In this document: piece after piece, positions 43,567 to 51,654 of the stretch
How positions within the stretch are numbered: the stretch's first letter is position 1
Layout of the letters: each line of letters begins with the position of its first letter
Source of the DNA: Sphingopyxis sp. USTB-05
GTDB lineage: Bacteria; Pseudomonadota; Alphaproteobacteria; Sphingomonadales; Sphingomonadaceae
DNA length: 64,000 bases
Assembly: GCF_023822045.1 (NCBI RefSeq)
Contig: NZ_CP084712.1
Location: 620,001 to 684,000 of the forward strand
Direction of reading: 5' to 3'
Made by a program: the position numbers and the translations under genes
The notes under the pieces: model-generated
Told to the model about the DNA's origin: nothing
The model's database searches: none
What the model saw: only the letters and a program-made list of their open reading frames with translations

Positions 43567-43710
43567 TTGGGGTGGTGAGCGGACATCCCGTCCCCCACTT
43601 CCGTCATCCCGGGCTTGACCCGGGATCCCGCTTCTTCGCATCGAGCGGCTTGGACCTCAAGCGGGACCCCGGATCAAGTCCGGGGTGACGATAGGGAGAG
43701 GGCCGCTCCC
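43567..43710. repeat. Palindromic intergenic repeat, family 1, extended copy A
   Basis: The core at 43603-43690 is an inverted repeat: CGTCATCCCGGGCTTGACCC... and ...GGATCAAGTCCGGGGTGACG. Unlike the short copies it has conserved flanks: TTTGGGGTGGTGAGCGGACA on the left and AGAGGGCCGCTCCC on the right, both found again at 59987-60133. The rest of the 43503-43926 gap holds the grxD terminator and another palindrome at 43838; nothing coding is seen. Confidence 0.8.
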
Positions 43711-43837
43711 GGTCGATTCCGGCCAGAATCTCGCCGGACAAAAACTGCTTTCCTAATATATCGGGCGATGATCTACCCTCGTGGATGACCGCATCGATTA
43801 CCCTGCAGAGCACCCCTTCGACACTCCGCGCCCGTCA

Positions 43838-43905
43838 TCGCCTTAAAGCGACAAAGGAGACATTTCGGACACGTACGTCCGTATCTTTTGTCGCCTTAAC
43901 GCCGC
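43838..43905. repeat. Palindromic intergenic repeat, family 2, copy A
   Basis: The inverted arms contain CGCCTTAAAGCGACAAAGGA on the left and, read on the other strand, CGTTAAGGCGACAAAAGATA on the right, around a central CGGAC-ACGTAC-GTCCG. A related element with TTAAAGC-CAAA arms lies at 48815-48883. This copy lies just downstream of the SMR gene stop on the minus strand and might end its transcript, though there is no clean U-tract. Confidence 0.6.
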
Positions 43906-43926
43906 AGGCTGCCTTCACACCCTCGG

Positions 43927-44247
43927 TCAATTGGCGGAGAACAGCTTGGTTCCCGCGACGCCGATGACGATCAGCGTCATGAAGCCGATCTGGACCGGGT
44001 TCACTTTCTCGTCGAACAACAATATCCCGCCGATGATAACACCGACCGCGCCAAGGCCGGTCCAGATTGCATAGGCGGTTCCCGCCGAAATGCCCCGCAT
44101 TGCGAACGCAAGGAGCGCCATGTTCAAAAAGCTGAGCGAGATCGGCACGACTGATGCCTGCCAGGTTCCGAGCGTCGCAGCCCATTTAAGGCTGAGCGCC
44201 CAGATGATTTCGGTAACGACGGCGATCGCGAGGATGACCCACGCCAT
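43927..44247 (-). CDS. SMR-family exporter (SugE/Gdx-like)
   Basis: A 106-residue small multidrug resistance protein with four membrane helices. The essential Glu is residue 13 in MAWVILAIAVVTEIIWALSLK. GTAYAIWTGLGAVGVIIGGILLFDE is the third-helix signature. The first-helix sequence resembles the SugE/Gdx branch, which exports guanidinium or quaternary ammonium compounds. I looked for a guanidine riboswitch upstream and saw none, only an unrelated hairpin at 44287-44316. Substrate therefore undecided. Confidence 0.88.
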   Translation of the reverse strand: MAWVILAIAVVTEIIWALSLKWAATLGTWQASVVPISLSFLNMALLAFAMRGISAGTAYAIWTGLGAVGVIIGGILLFDEKVNPVQIGFMTLIVIGVAGTKLFSAN

Positions 44248-44286
44248 GGCATGATCCTTTCAAGTCAGCGGGCTCGAAAGGAAAGG

Positions 44287-44316
44287 GCGCAGCCGGAAAC
44301 CCGGAAGAGGCTGCGC
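44287..44316 (-). promoter_or_regulatory. 8-bp hairpin in the SMR gene leader
   Basis: GCGCAGCC (44287-44294) and GGCTGCGC (44309-44316) are perfect inverted copies with a 14-base loop containing a further CCGG/CCGG repeat. The element lies about 40-70 bases upstream of the SMR start. It does not match the guanidine-I, -II or -III consensus as I know them. It might be a leader structure or the end of a transcript from the right. Confidence 0.3.
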
Positions 44317-44382
44317 AGGAACAGGCGATATAGTGCGGCGCCCTCTAACGGCGGCCGCGCGAAATGGCAATGCGCTGGGGCG

Positions 44383-44982
44383 TTATCCGCCGATCCAGCC
44401 CGTCACCTCGACCGCGACCTTGTTCGCGGCGCGCGTCAGCGCCTCGCCGACGGGTTTCGCCTCGACCTTGCCGCCGATCGCTTCGCGGGCTTCGAAACGG
44501 CGCTGCGTCACCGTCTTGCCGCCTGCCGACACCAGCATCGCCTGATAGACGACGACGACTTCGTTGGTCGCGGCATCGACGCCGAACTCCATCAACTGCC
44601 CCGCGAGTTGTTCGCCCGGCGCCGTCAGATATTGCCCTTCGTCGAGCACGACGCGAGACGTGCGCGCCGACACCGTTTCGGACACCAGCCGCTGGAACAG
44701 GCGCGAGGGGGCTTCGACCCACTGCGCGTCCTTCACATAAGTGACGCTCGCACCGTCCTGCTGCACGGGAATGCGCGTCGTGCGCAGCTTTTGGGGTGCG
44801 GTCGGGATCAGGATCGTCAGCGTCGCGGCTTCGGCTGCGGTGCGCGCGCCGCCTGCGCTCGGCGCCGCGTCGGCGTCGAGCGAGAGGAGGAAGGGCGGGG
44901 TCTTGCCGCCAAGGCCGATGCAACCCGACAAGGAGACGGCGGCAATGGCGAGCAGCAGCGGAGCGCGGAGGCGGCGGATCAT
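44383..44982 (-). CDS. ABC-type transport auxiliary lipoprotein of the Mla operon
   Basis: A lipoprotein of about 199 residues. The signal sequence ends in the lipobox LSGC. The mature part has the fold markers of the PqiC/YmbA-like auxiliary family (FLLSLDAD, RIPVQQDGASVTYVKDAQWVEAPSRLFQRLV). Members sit with MCE systems and probably act at the outer membrane or periplasm. I chose ATG at 44982 because GAGGA lies upstream; the ATG at 44997 overlaps the mlaD stop as ATGA and is an alternative. Last gene of the mlaE-mlaF-mlaD operon. Confidence 0.85.
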   Translation of the reverse strand: MIRRLRAPLLLAIAAVSLSGCIGLGGKTPPFLLSLDADAAPSAGGARTAAEAATLTILIPTAPQKLRTTRIPVQQDGASVTYVKDAQWVEAPSRLFQRLVSETVSARTSRVVLDEGQYLTAPGEQLAGQLMEFGVDAATNEVVVVYQAMLVSAGGKTVTQRRFEAREAIGGKVEAKPVGEALTRAANKVAVEVTGWIGG

Positions 44983-44993
44983 GGTGTCGGTCC

Positions 44994-45935
44994 TCATTCT
45001 TTATAGTCGGGCAGCTTGCTGCCGCCGATAACCGCGCCGGCGCCCTGCTGGTCGAGCTTGTCGGTCAGGCTCGACAGCGAGGCGGAGGTGCGACGCAGAT
45101 CGCGGATCAGCGCATTGGCTTCGGGAATCGTCGTTTCGCTGAAGGTCTTGAGGCCGGGACGCGCGTCCGAAATCGCGCTTTCCAGCGTCGCCATCGATGC
45201 GTTTGCGGACTTCAGCGTATCGCGCAGGTTCGCCATCGCGGGATCGACATTGCGGTCGATCGTGCCCTGCGCCGACGCGGCAAGATTACCGATCTGTTCA
45301 GCGGCATTGCCGGTCTGCTGGATCGCAATGCGCGTGTCGGCCAGCGCCCGTTCGATCGCCGGACCATTGCGCGCGAGGATTGCGGTCGACGCCTCGACAT
45401 TTTTGAGGATGCCGCGGAGGCTAGCCTGATTTTCGTCGTCGGCAAGCTCGGCAAGGCGTTCGCTCAGCGTCGACAGGCGCTGGAGCAATTGCGGCGCGGT
45501 GTTGAGCAGTTCGCCAAGACCGCCGACGCGCGTCGGGATGACGGGTTTGCCCGCGGGCCCCTTGTCGGCGATCGCAGGCGCGCCCTTGACCGCACCGTCC
45601 AGCGAGATTTGCGAGACGCCGGTGAAGCCGACGCCCTCGAGCGCGGCGGTCGTGCCTTGCAGGATCGGAACGCCTTCATTGACCTCGATACGCACGCGCA
45701 CGAACTGCGGGTCGTCGGGCCATAGCGCGATTTCGCGCACCTGACCCGCGGGAACGCCGGAAAATTGCACCTGCGCTCCCTTGTTCAGTCCGTCGACCGA
45801 CTGTTTGAAGAATATGTCATATTCGCGCTTGGTGCCGCCGCTGTCGTTCGCCAGCCAGACGACGAAAAAGGCGAGCGCCGCGGTGAAGAAGAGGACGAAA
45901 GCGCCGACGAGGACGTTGTTTGAGCGAGTTTCCAT
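44994..45935 (-). CDS. mlaD: MlaD family phospholipid transport protein (MCE domain)
   Basis: A 313-residue inner-membrane-anchored periplasmic MCE protein. One N-terminal helix (about 8-28: VLVGAFVLFFTAALAFFVVWL) is followed by the MCE domain (YDIFFKQSVDGLNKGAQVQFSGVPAGQVREI) and a long helical tail with coiled-coil-like periodicity. It likely forms a hexameric lipid-transfer ring with MlaE and MlaF. The tail is longer than in the Escherichia coli protein (183 residues), as in needle- or tube-forming MCE proteins. It lies nine bases after the mlaF stop. Confidence 0.92.
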   Translation of the reverse strand: METRSNNVLVGAFVLFFTAALAFFVVWLANDSGGTKREYDIFFKQSVDGLNKGAQVQFSGVPAGQVREIALWPDDPQFVRVRIEVNEGVPILQGTTAALEGVGFTGVSQISLDGAVKGAPAIADKGPAGKPVIPTRVGGLGELLNTAPQLLQRLSTLSERLAELADDENQASLRGILKNVEASTAILARNGPAIERALADTRIAIQQTGNAAEQIGNLAASAQGTIDRNVDPAMANLRDTLKSANASMATLESAISDARPGLKTFSETTIPEANALIRDLRRTSASLSSLTDKLDQQGAGAVIGGSKLPDYKE

Positions 45936-45944
45936 CAGCTTTTC

Positions 45945-46799
45945 CTATCGCCGCTTCGCGGTTTGGTTCCCGCCCGCCGCAGCGCGGCCCCGGGGCCCGT
46001 TGAAATAATCCTGTATCCACGGATGCTCGGTGGCAAGCAGTTCCGGGATCGTGCCGACCGCGATCACCTTCTTTTCGGCCAGAACCGCGACGCGGTCGCA
46101 GGTCGCATAAAGCGAATCGAGGTCGTGCGTGATGAGAAAGACCGTCAGGCCCATCGTGTCCGCGAGCTCGCGAATAAGCTCGTCGAACTTCGCCGCGCCG
46201 ATCGGGTCGAGCCCCGCCGTCGGCTCGTCGAGAAACAGCAGCGCGGGATCGAGCGCCAGCGCGCGCGCGAGCCCGGCACGCTTCACCATCCCGCCCGACA
46301 GTTCGGCCGGGTATTTCGGGCCGGCGTCGGGGGGCAGCCCGACCATCGCGACCTTGTATGCGGCGATTTCGTCGAGCAGCCTTTGGTCGAGCCGCGGATA
46401 ATATTCGCGCAGGGGAACCTGAATATTTTCAGCCACGCTCAGCGTCGAAAAGAGCGCGCCGCCCTGGAACATCACGCCCCAGCGCCGGCGCAGGTCGCGC
46501 GATTCCTCTTCGTTGGCGATCGTGTCGAGCGTTTTGCCATAGACCTCAATCTCGCCCGCGGTCGGGGTTTGAAGGCCGATGATCGAGCGCATCAGCACCG
46601 ACTTGCCGGTGCCAGATCCGCCGACGACACCCAGAATCTCACCCGACCGGACGTCGAGGTCGAGATCCTCGTGAACCACGGCATCGCCGAACTGGTTCTT
46701 CAGCCCGCGAATACAAATGGCCGTTTCGAACTTTTCGGGCCGCACCGCGTCGGCCGCGGCAAGCTCTTCCTTGATCTCCTGTTCGACTTCTTCGCTCAT
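45945..46799 (-). CDS. mlaF: Mla phospholipid transporter ATP-binding protein MlaF
   Basis: ABC ATPase of 284 residues. Walker A is GVVGGSGTGKSVLMRSI, the signature is LSGGMVKRAGLARAL, Walker B is ALLFLDEPTAGLDP, and the H-loop is LITHDLDSL. FQGGALFSTLSVAENI is the MlaF-type Q-loop region. ATG at 46799 overlaps the mlaE stop as ATGA. A far upstream in-frame start at 47096 lies within mlaE and is rejected. Confidence 0.95.
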   Translation of the reverse strand: MSEEVEQEIKEELAAADAVRPEKFETAICIRGLKNQFGDAVVHEDLDLDVRSGEILGVVGGSGTGKSVLMRSIIGLQTPTAGEIEVYGKTLDTIANEEESRDLRRRWGVMFQGGALFSTLSVAENIQVPLREYYPRLDQRLLDEIAAYKVAMVGLPPDAGPKYPAELSGGMVKRAGLARALALDPALLFLDEPTAGLDPIGAAKFDELIRELADTMGLTVFLITHDLDSLYATCDRVAVLAEKKVIAVGTIPELLATEHPWIQDYFNGPRGRAAAGGNQTAKRR

Positions 46800-47905
46800 C
46801 AATTCCATCCCAGCGAAGAGAAGAAGACGGCGAACATCGCGTCGAGGACGATGACGAGGAAGATCGCGGCGACCACCGCCGATGTCGTACGCTGACCGAC
46901 TTCCTCGGCATTCTGGCGCACCTGCATGCCTTCGTAACAGCCGGTGACGCCGATCAATATGCCGAACACCGGCGCCTTGATCAGCATGATGTAGAAATCG
47001 GTCATCGGAATGATTTCGCGCAGCCGCTGGATATAGGTGAGCGGCGGGATGTCGAGCCCGACCCAGACAAAGGCGCCGCCGCCGGCGATCGCGCACAGGC
47101 TGGCGTAGAAACCGAGCAAAGGCATGGTGATCGTCGACGCGGCGACGCGCGGCAGCACGATCGCCTCCATTGGCGACACGCCGATCGTGCGCATCGCATC
47201 GACCTCTTCGGTCAGCTTCATCGTCCCGATTTGCGCGGCGAAGGCAGATCCTGAGCGGCCCGCGACCATGATCGCGGTCATCAACAGCCCAAGTTCGCGG
47301 ATCGATGCGCGCCCGACCAGGTTGATCGTGAACACCTCAAGCCCGAATTGCTCAAGCTGGACCGCGCCCTGCTGCGCGATGACGATGCCGATCAGGAAGC
47401 TCATCAGCCCGATGATCGGCAGCGCGTCGACGCCGACGGTCTGGAATCGCGTGACGACGGCATTCCAGCGCAGGCGGCGGCGCGCTCGAATCTGGGTACC
47501 GAGCGCGACAATCATCGCGCCGAAGAATCCGACGATGCCGAGCAGTTCGTGCCAGATCGCGACGCTGGCGGTGCCAACCTGCTCCAACATCCGCGCCCAC
47601 GCCGGGCGGCGGTCGCGGTGGACGCGATACTCGCTCTTGTCGGTGGCGAGCGCTTCGAGCAGGCGCTGCGCCTCGGGGCTCGCCCCGACGACTTTCGAGC
47701 CATGTTCGTTGACCGTGCGCGTGACGATCCACGCGCCGACGGTGTCGATCCTTTCGAGTGGCGAGAGGTCGAGCGTCGCGATCGGCCCGAGTGCATCCAG
47801 CCGTGCGGGAACGTCACCCAAACGCGCGAGCGTCAGACGGCCGGTGAAGCGAACTTCGGCGCCATCGGCACCGTCGCTATGTTCGAAATCAGCCCTAGCC
47901 ACCAT
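46799..47905 (-). CDS. mlaE: MlaE family permease with N-terminal STAS-like domain
   Basis: A 368-residue inner-membrane permease. The N-terminal 95 residues have no membrane helix and resemble a STAS domain (LDLSPLERIDTVGAWIVTRTV), which in Escherichia coli is the separate protein MlaB. The rest is a typical MlaE permease: VDALPIIGLMSFLIGIVIAQQGA, GRSGSAFAAQIGTMKLTEEVDAMRTIGVSPME, and GFYIMLIKAPVF-like regions. A fused MlaB-like domain would replace the stand-alone gene, which is missing here. Confidence 0.92.
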   Translation of the reverse strand: MVARADFEHSDGADGAEVRFTGRLTLARLGDVPARLDALGPIATLDLSPLERIDTVGAWIVTRTVNEHGSKVVGASPEAQRLLEALATDKSEYRVHRDRRPAWARMLEQVGTASVAIWHELLGIVGFFGAMIVALGTQIRARRRLRWNAVVTRFQTVGVDALPIIGLMSFLIGIVIAQQGAVQLEQFGLEVFTINLVGRASIRELGLLMTAIMVAGRSGSAFAAQIGTMKLTEEVDAMRTIGVSPMEAIVLPRVAASTITMPLLGFYASLCAIAGGGAFVWVGLDIPPLTYIQRLREIIPMTDFYIMLIKAPVFGILIGVTGCYEGMQVRQNAEEVGQRTTSAVVAAIFLVIVLDAMFAVFFSSLGWN

Positions 47906-48007
47906 CGTGCGGAGGACACTGGCTTATTTGCCCCGGCACGGCAAGTGAATCCATGGTTCAGCTTGTCAGGCCTTGGCCCCGATATGGGCCCATACTATGG
48001 GTGAGGG

Positions 48008-48727
48008 ATGGAAGATCCGCTGGCCACGCCGACCCCCGACTATGCCCACCGCGTCGCGATGTACGACATGGACCGGACGATAACGCGTTCAGGGACTTAC
48101 AGTGGATTTCTCATGCATGTCGCGCGGCGTCGCCAGCAATGGCGTCTCCTGCTTCTGCCGCTCGTCGGGCTGGCCGGCGCGGCCTATTCGCTGCGTCTGA
48201 TCGACCGCTCGCGACTGAAGGCGATCAACCTTCGACTGCTCGTCGGCAAACGCTTTCGCCGCACCGAAATCGCCCCGCTCGCCGAAAGCTACGCCGACAA
48301 GGTCGTCACGCGCGGACTGCACTCCGCCGCGCTCCAGCAGATCGCCGCCGACCGCGAGGCCGGGTATCGTTTGCTGCTCGCGACGGCGTCCTTTCACCTC
48401 TATGTCGACGCCATCGCGCGGCGGCTCGGGATCGACGATGTGCTCGCGACGCAGCTCGACGAACCCGACGGCGCCGACCATATTCACGCGCGTCTGGCGG
48501 GCGACAATTGCTATGGCGAGGCGAAGTTCGCGCGCATATCGGACTGGCTTGCCGCGAACGAGATCACGCGCGAGGCGGCGCATGTCCGCGCCTATTCGGA
48601 CCATGTCTCCGACCATCCGATGCTGCACTTCGCTGACGAGGCGGTCGCGACGACGCCGTCGCGCAAGCTGAAACTGCTCGCCCCGCAAATGGGCTGGCAG
48701 GTCGTCGACTGGCGCGCCCGCAAATAG
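48008..48727 (+). CDS. HAD-IB family phosphatase
   Basis: A 239-residue HAD hydrolase of the phosphoserine-phosphatase-like IB group. The nucleophile motif is MYDMDRTITRSG (near residue 19-21), motif II LLATAS, motif III Lys in YGEAKF, and motif IV YSDHVSDHPML. A hydrophobic stretch (LLLLPLVGLAGAAYS) lies in the cap region. Substrate unknown; its position opposite the Mla operon may hint at phospholipid metabolism, but that is a guess. The start region is weak (GAGGG immediately upstream of ATG). Confidence 0.82.
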   Translation: MEDPLATPTPDYAHRVAMYDMDRTITRSGTYSGFLMHVARRRQQWRLLLLPLVGLAGAAYSLRLIDRSRLKAINLRLLVGKRFRRTEIAPLAESYADKVVTRGLHSAALQQIAADREAGYRLLLATASFHLYVDAIARRLGIDDVLATQLDEPDGADHIHARLAGDNCYGEAKFARISDWLAANEITREAAHVRAYSDHVSDHPMLHFADEAVATTPSRKLKLLAPQMGWQVVDWRARK

Positions 48728-48814
48728 CGCTGTCCGGCAAAATCGCGGCGCATTAGCGTCGTGGAATGACGCCGACACCGATCCGCGATGGCCGTTTCTG
48801 CCAACATCCTGAGG

Positions 48815-48883
48815 ATCGCCTTAAAGCCGCAAAGGACACAATTTCGACCCGCCGATGCGGGGCTTTTGTGGCTTTAAGACGAT
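48815..48883. repeat. Palindromic intergenic repeat, family 2, copy B
   Basis: The left arm ATCGCCTTAAAGCCGCAAAG (48815-48834) and the reverse complement of CTTTTGTGGCTTTAAGACGAT (ending 48883) match at most positions, with mismatches in the middle and CGACCCGCCGATGCGGGGC at the tip. It shares the TTAAAGC-CAAA arms with the element at 43838-43905. It sits in the 164-base convergent gap between the HAD gene and the PLP gene, close to the latter's stop at 48892. Confidence 0.6.
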
Positions 48884-48891
48884 GGCGGTCG

Positions 48892-50184
48892 TTAAACCGC
48901 GTCCAATGCCTGCGCGAAATCGGCGATAAGATCGTCGGGATCTTCGATGCCGATCGACACGCGTACCAGATTGTCGGTGATGCCGAGAGCCTTCTTGCGC
49001 TCCGGCGGAACCGACAAATGGGTCATCGCGGCGGGGTGGCTCGCCAGCGTCTCTGTGCCGCCGAGGCTGACCGCGAGCTTGGCGATCTTCAGCGCGTCGA
49101 GGAAACGGAAACTCTCTTCCTCACCGCCCTTGATGAACAGCGAGAAGGTCGATCCGGCGCCGGTGCAGTGGCGGTCAAAGATGTCCTTCTGGCGCGCATC
49201 CTGGATGAAGCCGAGATAGCCGAGCCCCTCGACCTTCGGGTGATCCCGCAGGAAAGTGCAGACCTTCAGGGCATTCTCGCCCGCACGGCTCATGCGCAGT
49301 TCGAGCGTTTCGAGGCTGCGCAGCAGCATCCATGCGGTGTTGGGGTCGCAGATCGTGCCGATCGTGTTGCGCATCGGACGGATGATGTTGAGCAACTTCT
49401 GGTCGCCCGACACGCCGCCCGCGACGAGATCCGAATGGCCGCCGGCATATTTGGTGAGGCTGTAGACGACGAGTTCGGCGCCCTGACGGATCGGCTTTTG
49501 CCAGAGCGGGCCGAGGAAGGTGTTGTCGATGGCGATCGGCGGCTTCTGCTCGCAGGGGAAGGCGGCGTCGCGCGCGGCGCGGACGGCCTCGACATCGACC
49601 AGCGCGTTCGTAGGATTCGCCGGGCTTTCGAGATAAACGAGCGCGACCTTGCCGCCCTTTTCATCGGCGAGCGTCTGGGCGCGAGCGAGAATGTCGTCAA
49701 TCTCCTCGCGCGTCGCGCCGGCGGGAAAGTCGAGGAAGCTGACGCCGAATCGCGACAGGATGCGCGCGATCAGCGTCTCGGTCGCCGCATAGAGCGGGCC
49801 CGAGTGGACGATCACATCATTCTGGCCGACGAGCGCGAGGAGCAGAGTCGCGATTGCCGACATGCCGCTCGAAAAGACGAGGCTGTCGTCGGCGCCGTCC
49901 CAGACCGCGAGGCGATCCTCGAGGATTTCCTGGTTCGGACCGTTGAAGCGCGAATAGACGAGGCCGTCGGCGGGTCCTTCACGCTTGCCGGTGATATGTT
50001 CGAAGAAGCGCTTGCCTGCGGCGGCGCTTTCGAAAGCGAAGGTCGAGGTCAGGAAGATCGGCGGCTTCAACGAGCCTTCGGACAGCACGGGGTCATAGCC
50101 GAGTCCCATCATCAGCGTGGCGGGGCTGAGATCGCGATCGCCGATTTTCTTGGTGTTTGTCTTGGGTTTGCCGCGCATGGCCAT
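48892..50184 (-). CDS. Cystathionine gamma-synthase family PLP enzyme
   Basis: A 430-residue PLP enzyme of the Cys/Met metabolism family (cystathionine gamma-synthase, gamma-lyase, methionine gamma-lyase). PLP Lys is in VVYSLTKYAGGHSD, the family block is DNTFLGPLWQKPIRQGAELVV, and Tyr/Arg of the phosphate cup is in VYSRFNGPNQEILEDRL. SLGGTETLASHPAAMTH near the C-terminus is a family signature. The insert GKREGPADG and the overall length make it a distinct subgroup, so beta/gamma-lyase versus synthase cannot be settled. Upstream is a nested hairpin at 50220-50258. Confidence 0.9.
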   Translation of the reverse strand: MAMRGKPKTNTKKIGDRDLSPATLMMGLGYDPVLSEGSLKPPIFLTSTFAFESAAAGKRFFEHITGKREGPADGLVYSRFNGPNQEILEDRLAVWDGADDSLVFSSGMSAIATLLLALVGQNDVIVHSGPLYAATETLIARILSRFGVSFLDFPAGATREEIDDILARAQTLADEKGGKVALVYLESPANPTNALVDVEAVRAARDAAFPCEQKPPIAIDNTFLGPLWQKPIRQGAELVVYSLTKYAGGHSDLVAGGVSGDQKLLNIIRPMRNTIGTICDPNTAWMLLRSLETLELRMSRAGENALKVCTFLRDHPKVEGLGYLGFIQDARQKDIFDRHCTGAGSTFSLFIKGGEEESFRFLDALKIAKLAVSLGGTETLASHPAAMTHLSVPPERKKALGITDNLVRVSIGIEDPDDLIADFAQALDAV

Positions 50185-50219
50185 GGGGGATGCTCCTTGA
50201 GGTGTCGGAGCCCTCTATA

Positions 50220-50258
50220 GCACGCCGGTTTCGTTTGAAACTATATTGCGCGGCGTGC
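50220..50258. promoter_or_regulatory. Nested hairpin between the MFS stop and the PLP-enzyme start
   Basis: Outer arms GCACGCCG (50220-50227) and CGGCGTGC (50251-50258) are perfect inverted copies. An inner hairpin GTTTC-GTTT-GAAAC (50228-50241) stacks directly on the left arm, leaving nine unpaired bases on the right. It begins six bases after the MFS stop on the minus strand. There is no U-run. A TATAG near 50214-50218 on the minus strand may be a promoter -10 for the PLP gene. It could be a terminator remnant or a leader element. Confidence 0.3.
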
Positions 50259-50263
50259 CGACC

Positions 50264-51547
50264 CTAATCCTCGACGATCAGGCTGCGCTCTTTCGTCTCG
50301 GGAAGCAACAGCGTCGCGACCCCGGCCATCGCGATCACCGCGGCAACATAGAAATAAAAGACGCGTTCGATGCCGGCATCCTTGAGCGCCAGCGCGACGA
50401 TTTCGAGCGTGCCCGCAAACATCGCATTGCCGATCGCATAGGGCAGCGCGACGCCGAGGCCTCGGATATGCGCGGGAAACAGCTCGGCCTTCACCAGCGC
50501 ATTATTCGCGCTGTAGCCGCTTTGCAGCGTGAGCGGGATCATGATGAGCAGCGTGGCGACGATCGGCGAGGTGACGGTCTCCAGCGTCATGAAGGTCGGC
50601 ACCGCGACGATCGCGCCGCCGATCCCGAACAGCAGCAGCATCGGTTTGCGCCCGAACTTATCTGCCAGCGCCCCGAAAACCGGCTGCATCGCGGTGAACC
50701 ACAGCAGCGCGGCGGCGATGATATAGGTCGCGGTGGCCTTGTCGAAACCGACGGTGTTGAACAGGAATTTCTGCATGTAACTGGTATAGGTGTAAGCCGC
50801 GAGCCCGCCGCCCGCCGACAACATGCCGACGAGGATGCTTTCGCGGCGATGCTCTTTCCACAGCAGCTTGGCGGTCGAGACGGGCCGGTCGACCGCCTGG
50901 TTTTCGAACGACGGCGTTTCGGCCAGATTGCGGCGGAGGACATAAACACCGAGCGCGAGCAGCGCGCCGATAACGAACGGGATGCGCCAACCCCATGCGG
51001 TGAGTTCGGCCTCGGTCAGGAAGAATTGCAGCACCACCGCGACGAATATCGCGCAAAGCTGGCCGCCGCAGAGCGTCATATATTGGAAGCTCGCCCAGAA
51101 GCCGCGATTCTCCTTGGGTGCCATTTCGGACAAGTAGGTCGCGCTCGCGCCATATTCACCGCCGAGCGACAGGCCTTGCAGCATTCGCGCGACGAGCAAT
51201 GTCGCCGGCCCGAGCAGGCCCGCAACGGCATAGGTCGGCGCGATCGCGATCAGCATCGACCCGCTGAACATCAGTGCCACCGACAGCGACAGCCCAGCCT
51301 TGCGCCCGCGCGTGTCGGCGAAGCGGCCCATCACCCACGCGCCGATCGGGCGCATGACGAAGCCGACGGCAAAGATGGCGGCGGAGTTCAGAAGCTGTGC
51401 GGTGGGGTCAGCCTGCGGGAAAAAGACCGGAGCGAAATAGATGGCGAAGGCGGCATAAGCGAACCAGTCGTACCATTCGACCAGATTGCCCATCGAACCG
51501 CCGACAATCGAAACCAACCGTTTGCGCGGTATCGCGAGTGCCTTCAT
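50264..51547 (-). CDS. MFS transporter, metabolite:H+ symporter type
   Basis: A 427-residue major facilitator protein of the MHS group (KgtP/ShiA/ProP-like). Features: GNLVEWYDWFAYAAFAIYFAPVFFP at helix 1, GAWVMGRFADTRGRKAGLSLSV as the loop 2-3 signature, and MLQGLSLGGEYGASATYLSEMAP in helix 4-5. About 12 helices. Substrates of the group are dicarboxylates, shikimate, citrate or osmolytes; not resolved here. It may be in a unit with the downstream PLP gene, 79 bases away. Confidence 0.9.
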   Translation of the reverse strand: MKALAIPRKRLVSIVGGSMGNLVEWYDWFAYAAFAIYFAPVFFPQADPTAQLLNSAAIFAVGFVMRPIGAWVMGRFADTRGRKAGLSLSVALMFSGSMLIAIAPTYAVAGLLGPATLLVARMLQGLSLGGEYGASATYLSEMAPKENRGFWASFQYMTLCGGQLCAIFVAVVLQFFLTEAELTAWGWRIPFVIGALLALGVYVLRRNLAETPSFENQAVDRPVSTAKLLWKEHRRESILVGMLSAGGGLAAYTYTSYMQKFLFNTVGFDKATATYIIAAALLWFTAMQPVFGALADKFGRKPMLLLFGIGGAIVAVPTFMTLETVTSPIVATLLIMIPLTLQSGYSANNALVKAELFPAHIRGLGVALPYAIGNAMFAGTLEIVALALKDAGIERVFYFYVAAVIAMAGVATLLLPETKERSLIVED

Positions 51548-51568
51548 CCCGTCCCGTCCCCCTTATTT

Positions 51569-51641
51569 CGTCATGCCGGGCTGGACCCGGCATCCCGCTT
51601 TCTTCGTGGAAGCGGGACCCCGGATCAAGTCCGGGGTGACG
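51569..51641. repeat. Palindromic intergenic repeat, family 1, short copy
   Basis: Inverted arms CGTCATGCCGGGCTGGACCC and, on the right, GGATCAAGTCCGGGGTGACG, with AGCGGGA/TCCCGCT inside and an 8-base loop. It fills the gap between pgeF and the MFS gene. It is the shortest of the family 1 copies seen here (others at 43603, 59645 and 60022) and lacks the extended flanks. Confidence 0.8.
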
Positions 51642-51654
51642 ATGGATGAAATCT

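Noticed and set aside
44248..44380. Guanidine riboswitch before the SMR exporter
   Set aside because: The leader has a GCGCAGCC hairpin but none of the conserved guanidine-I, -II or -III blocks I know.
48766..50220. 484-codon plus-strand frame opposite the PLP enzyme
   Set aside because: The minus strand has the complete Cys/Met PLP enzyme signature; the plus product looks like an antisense translation.
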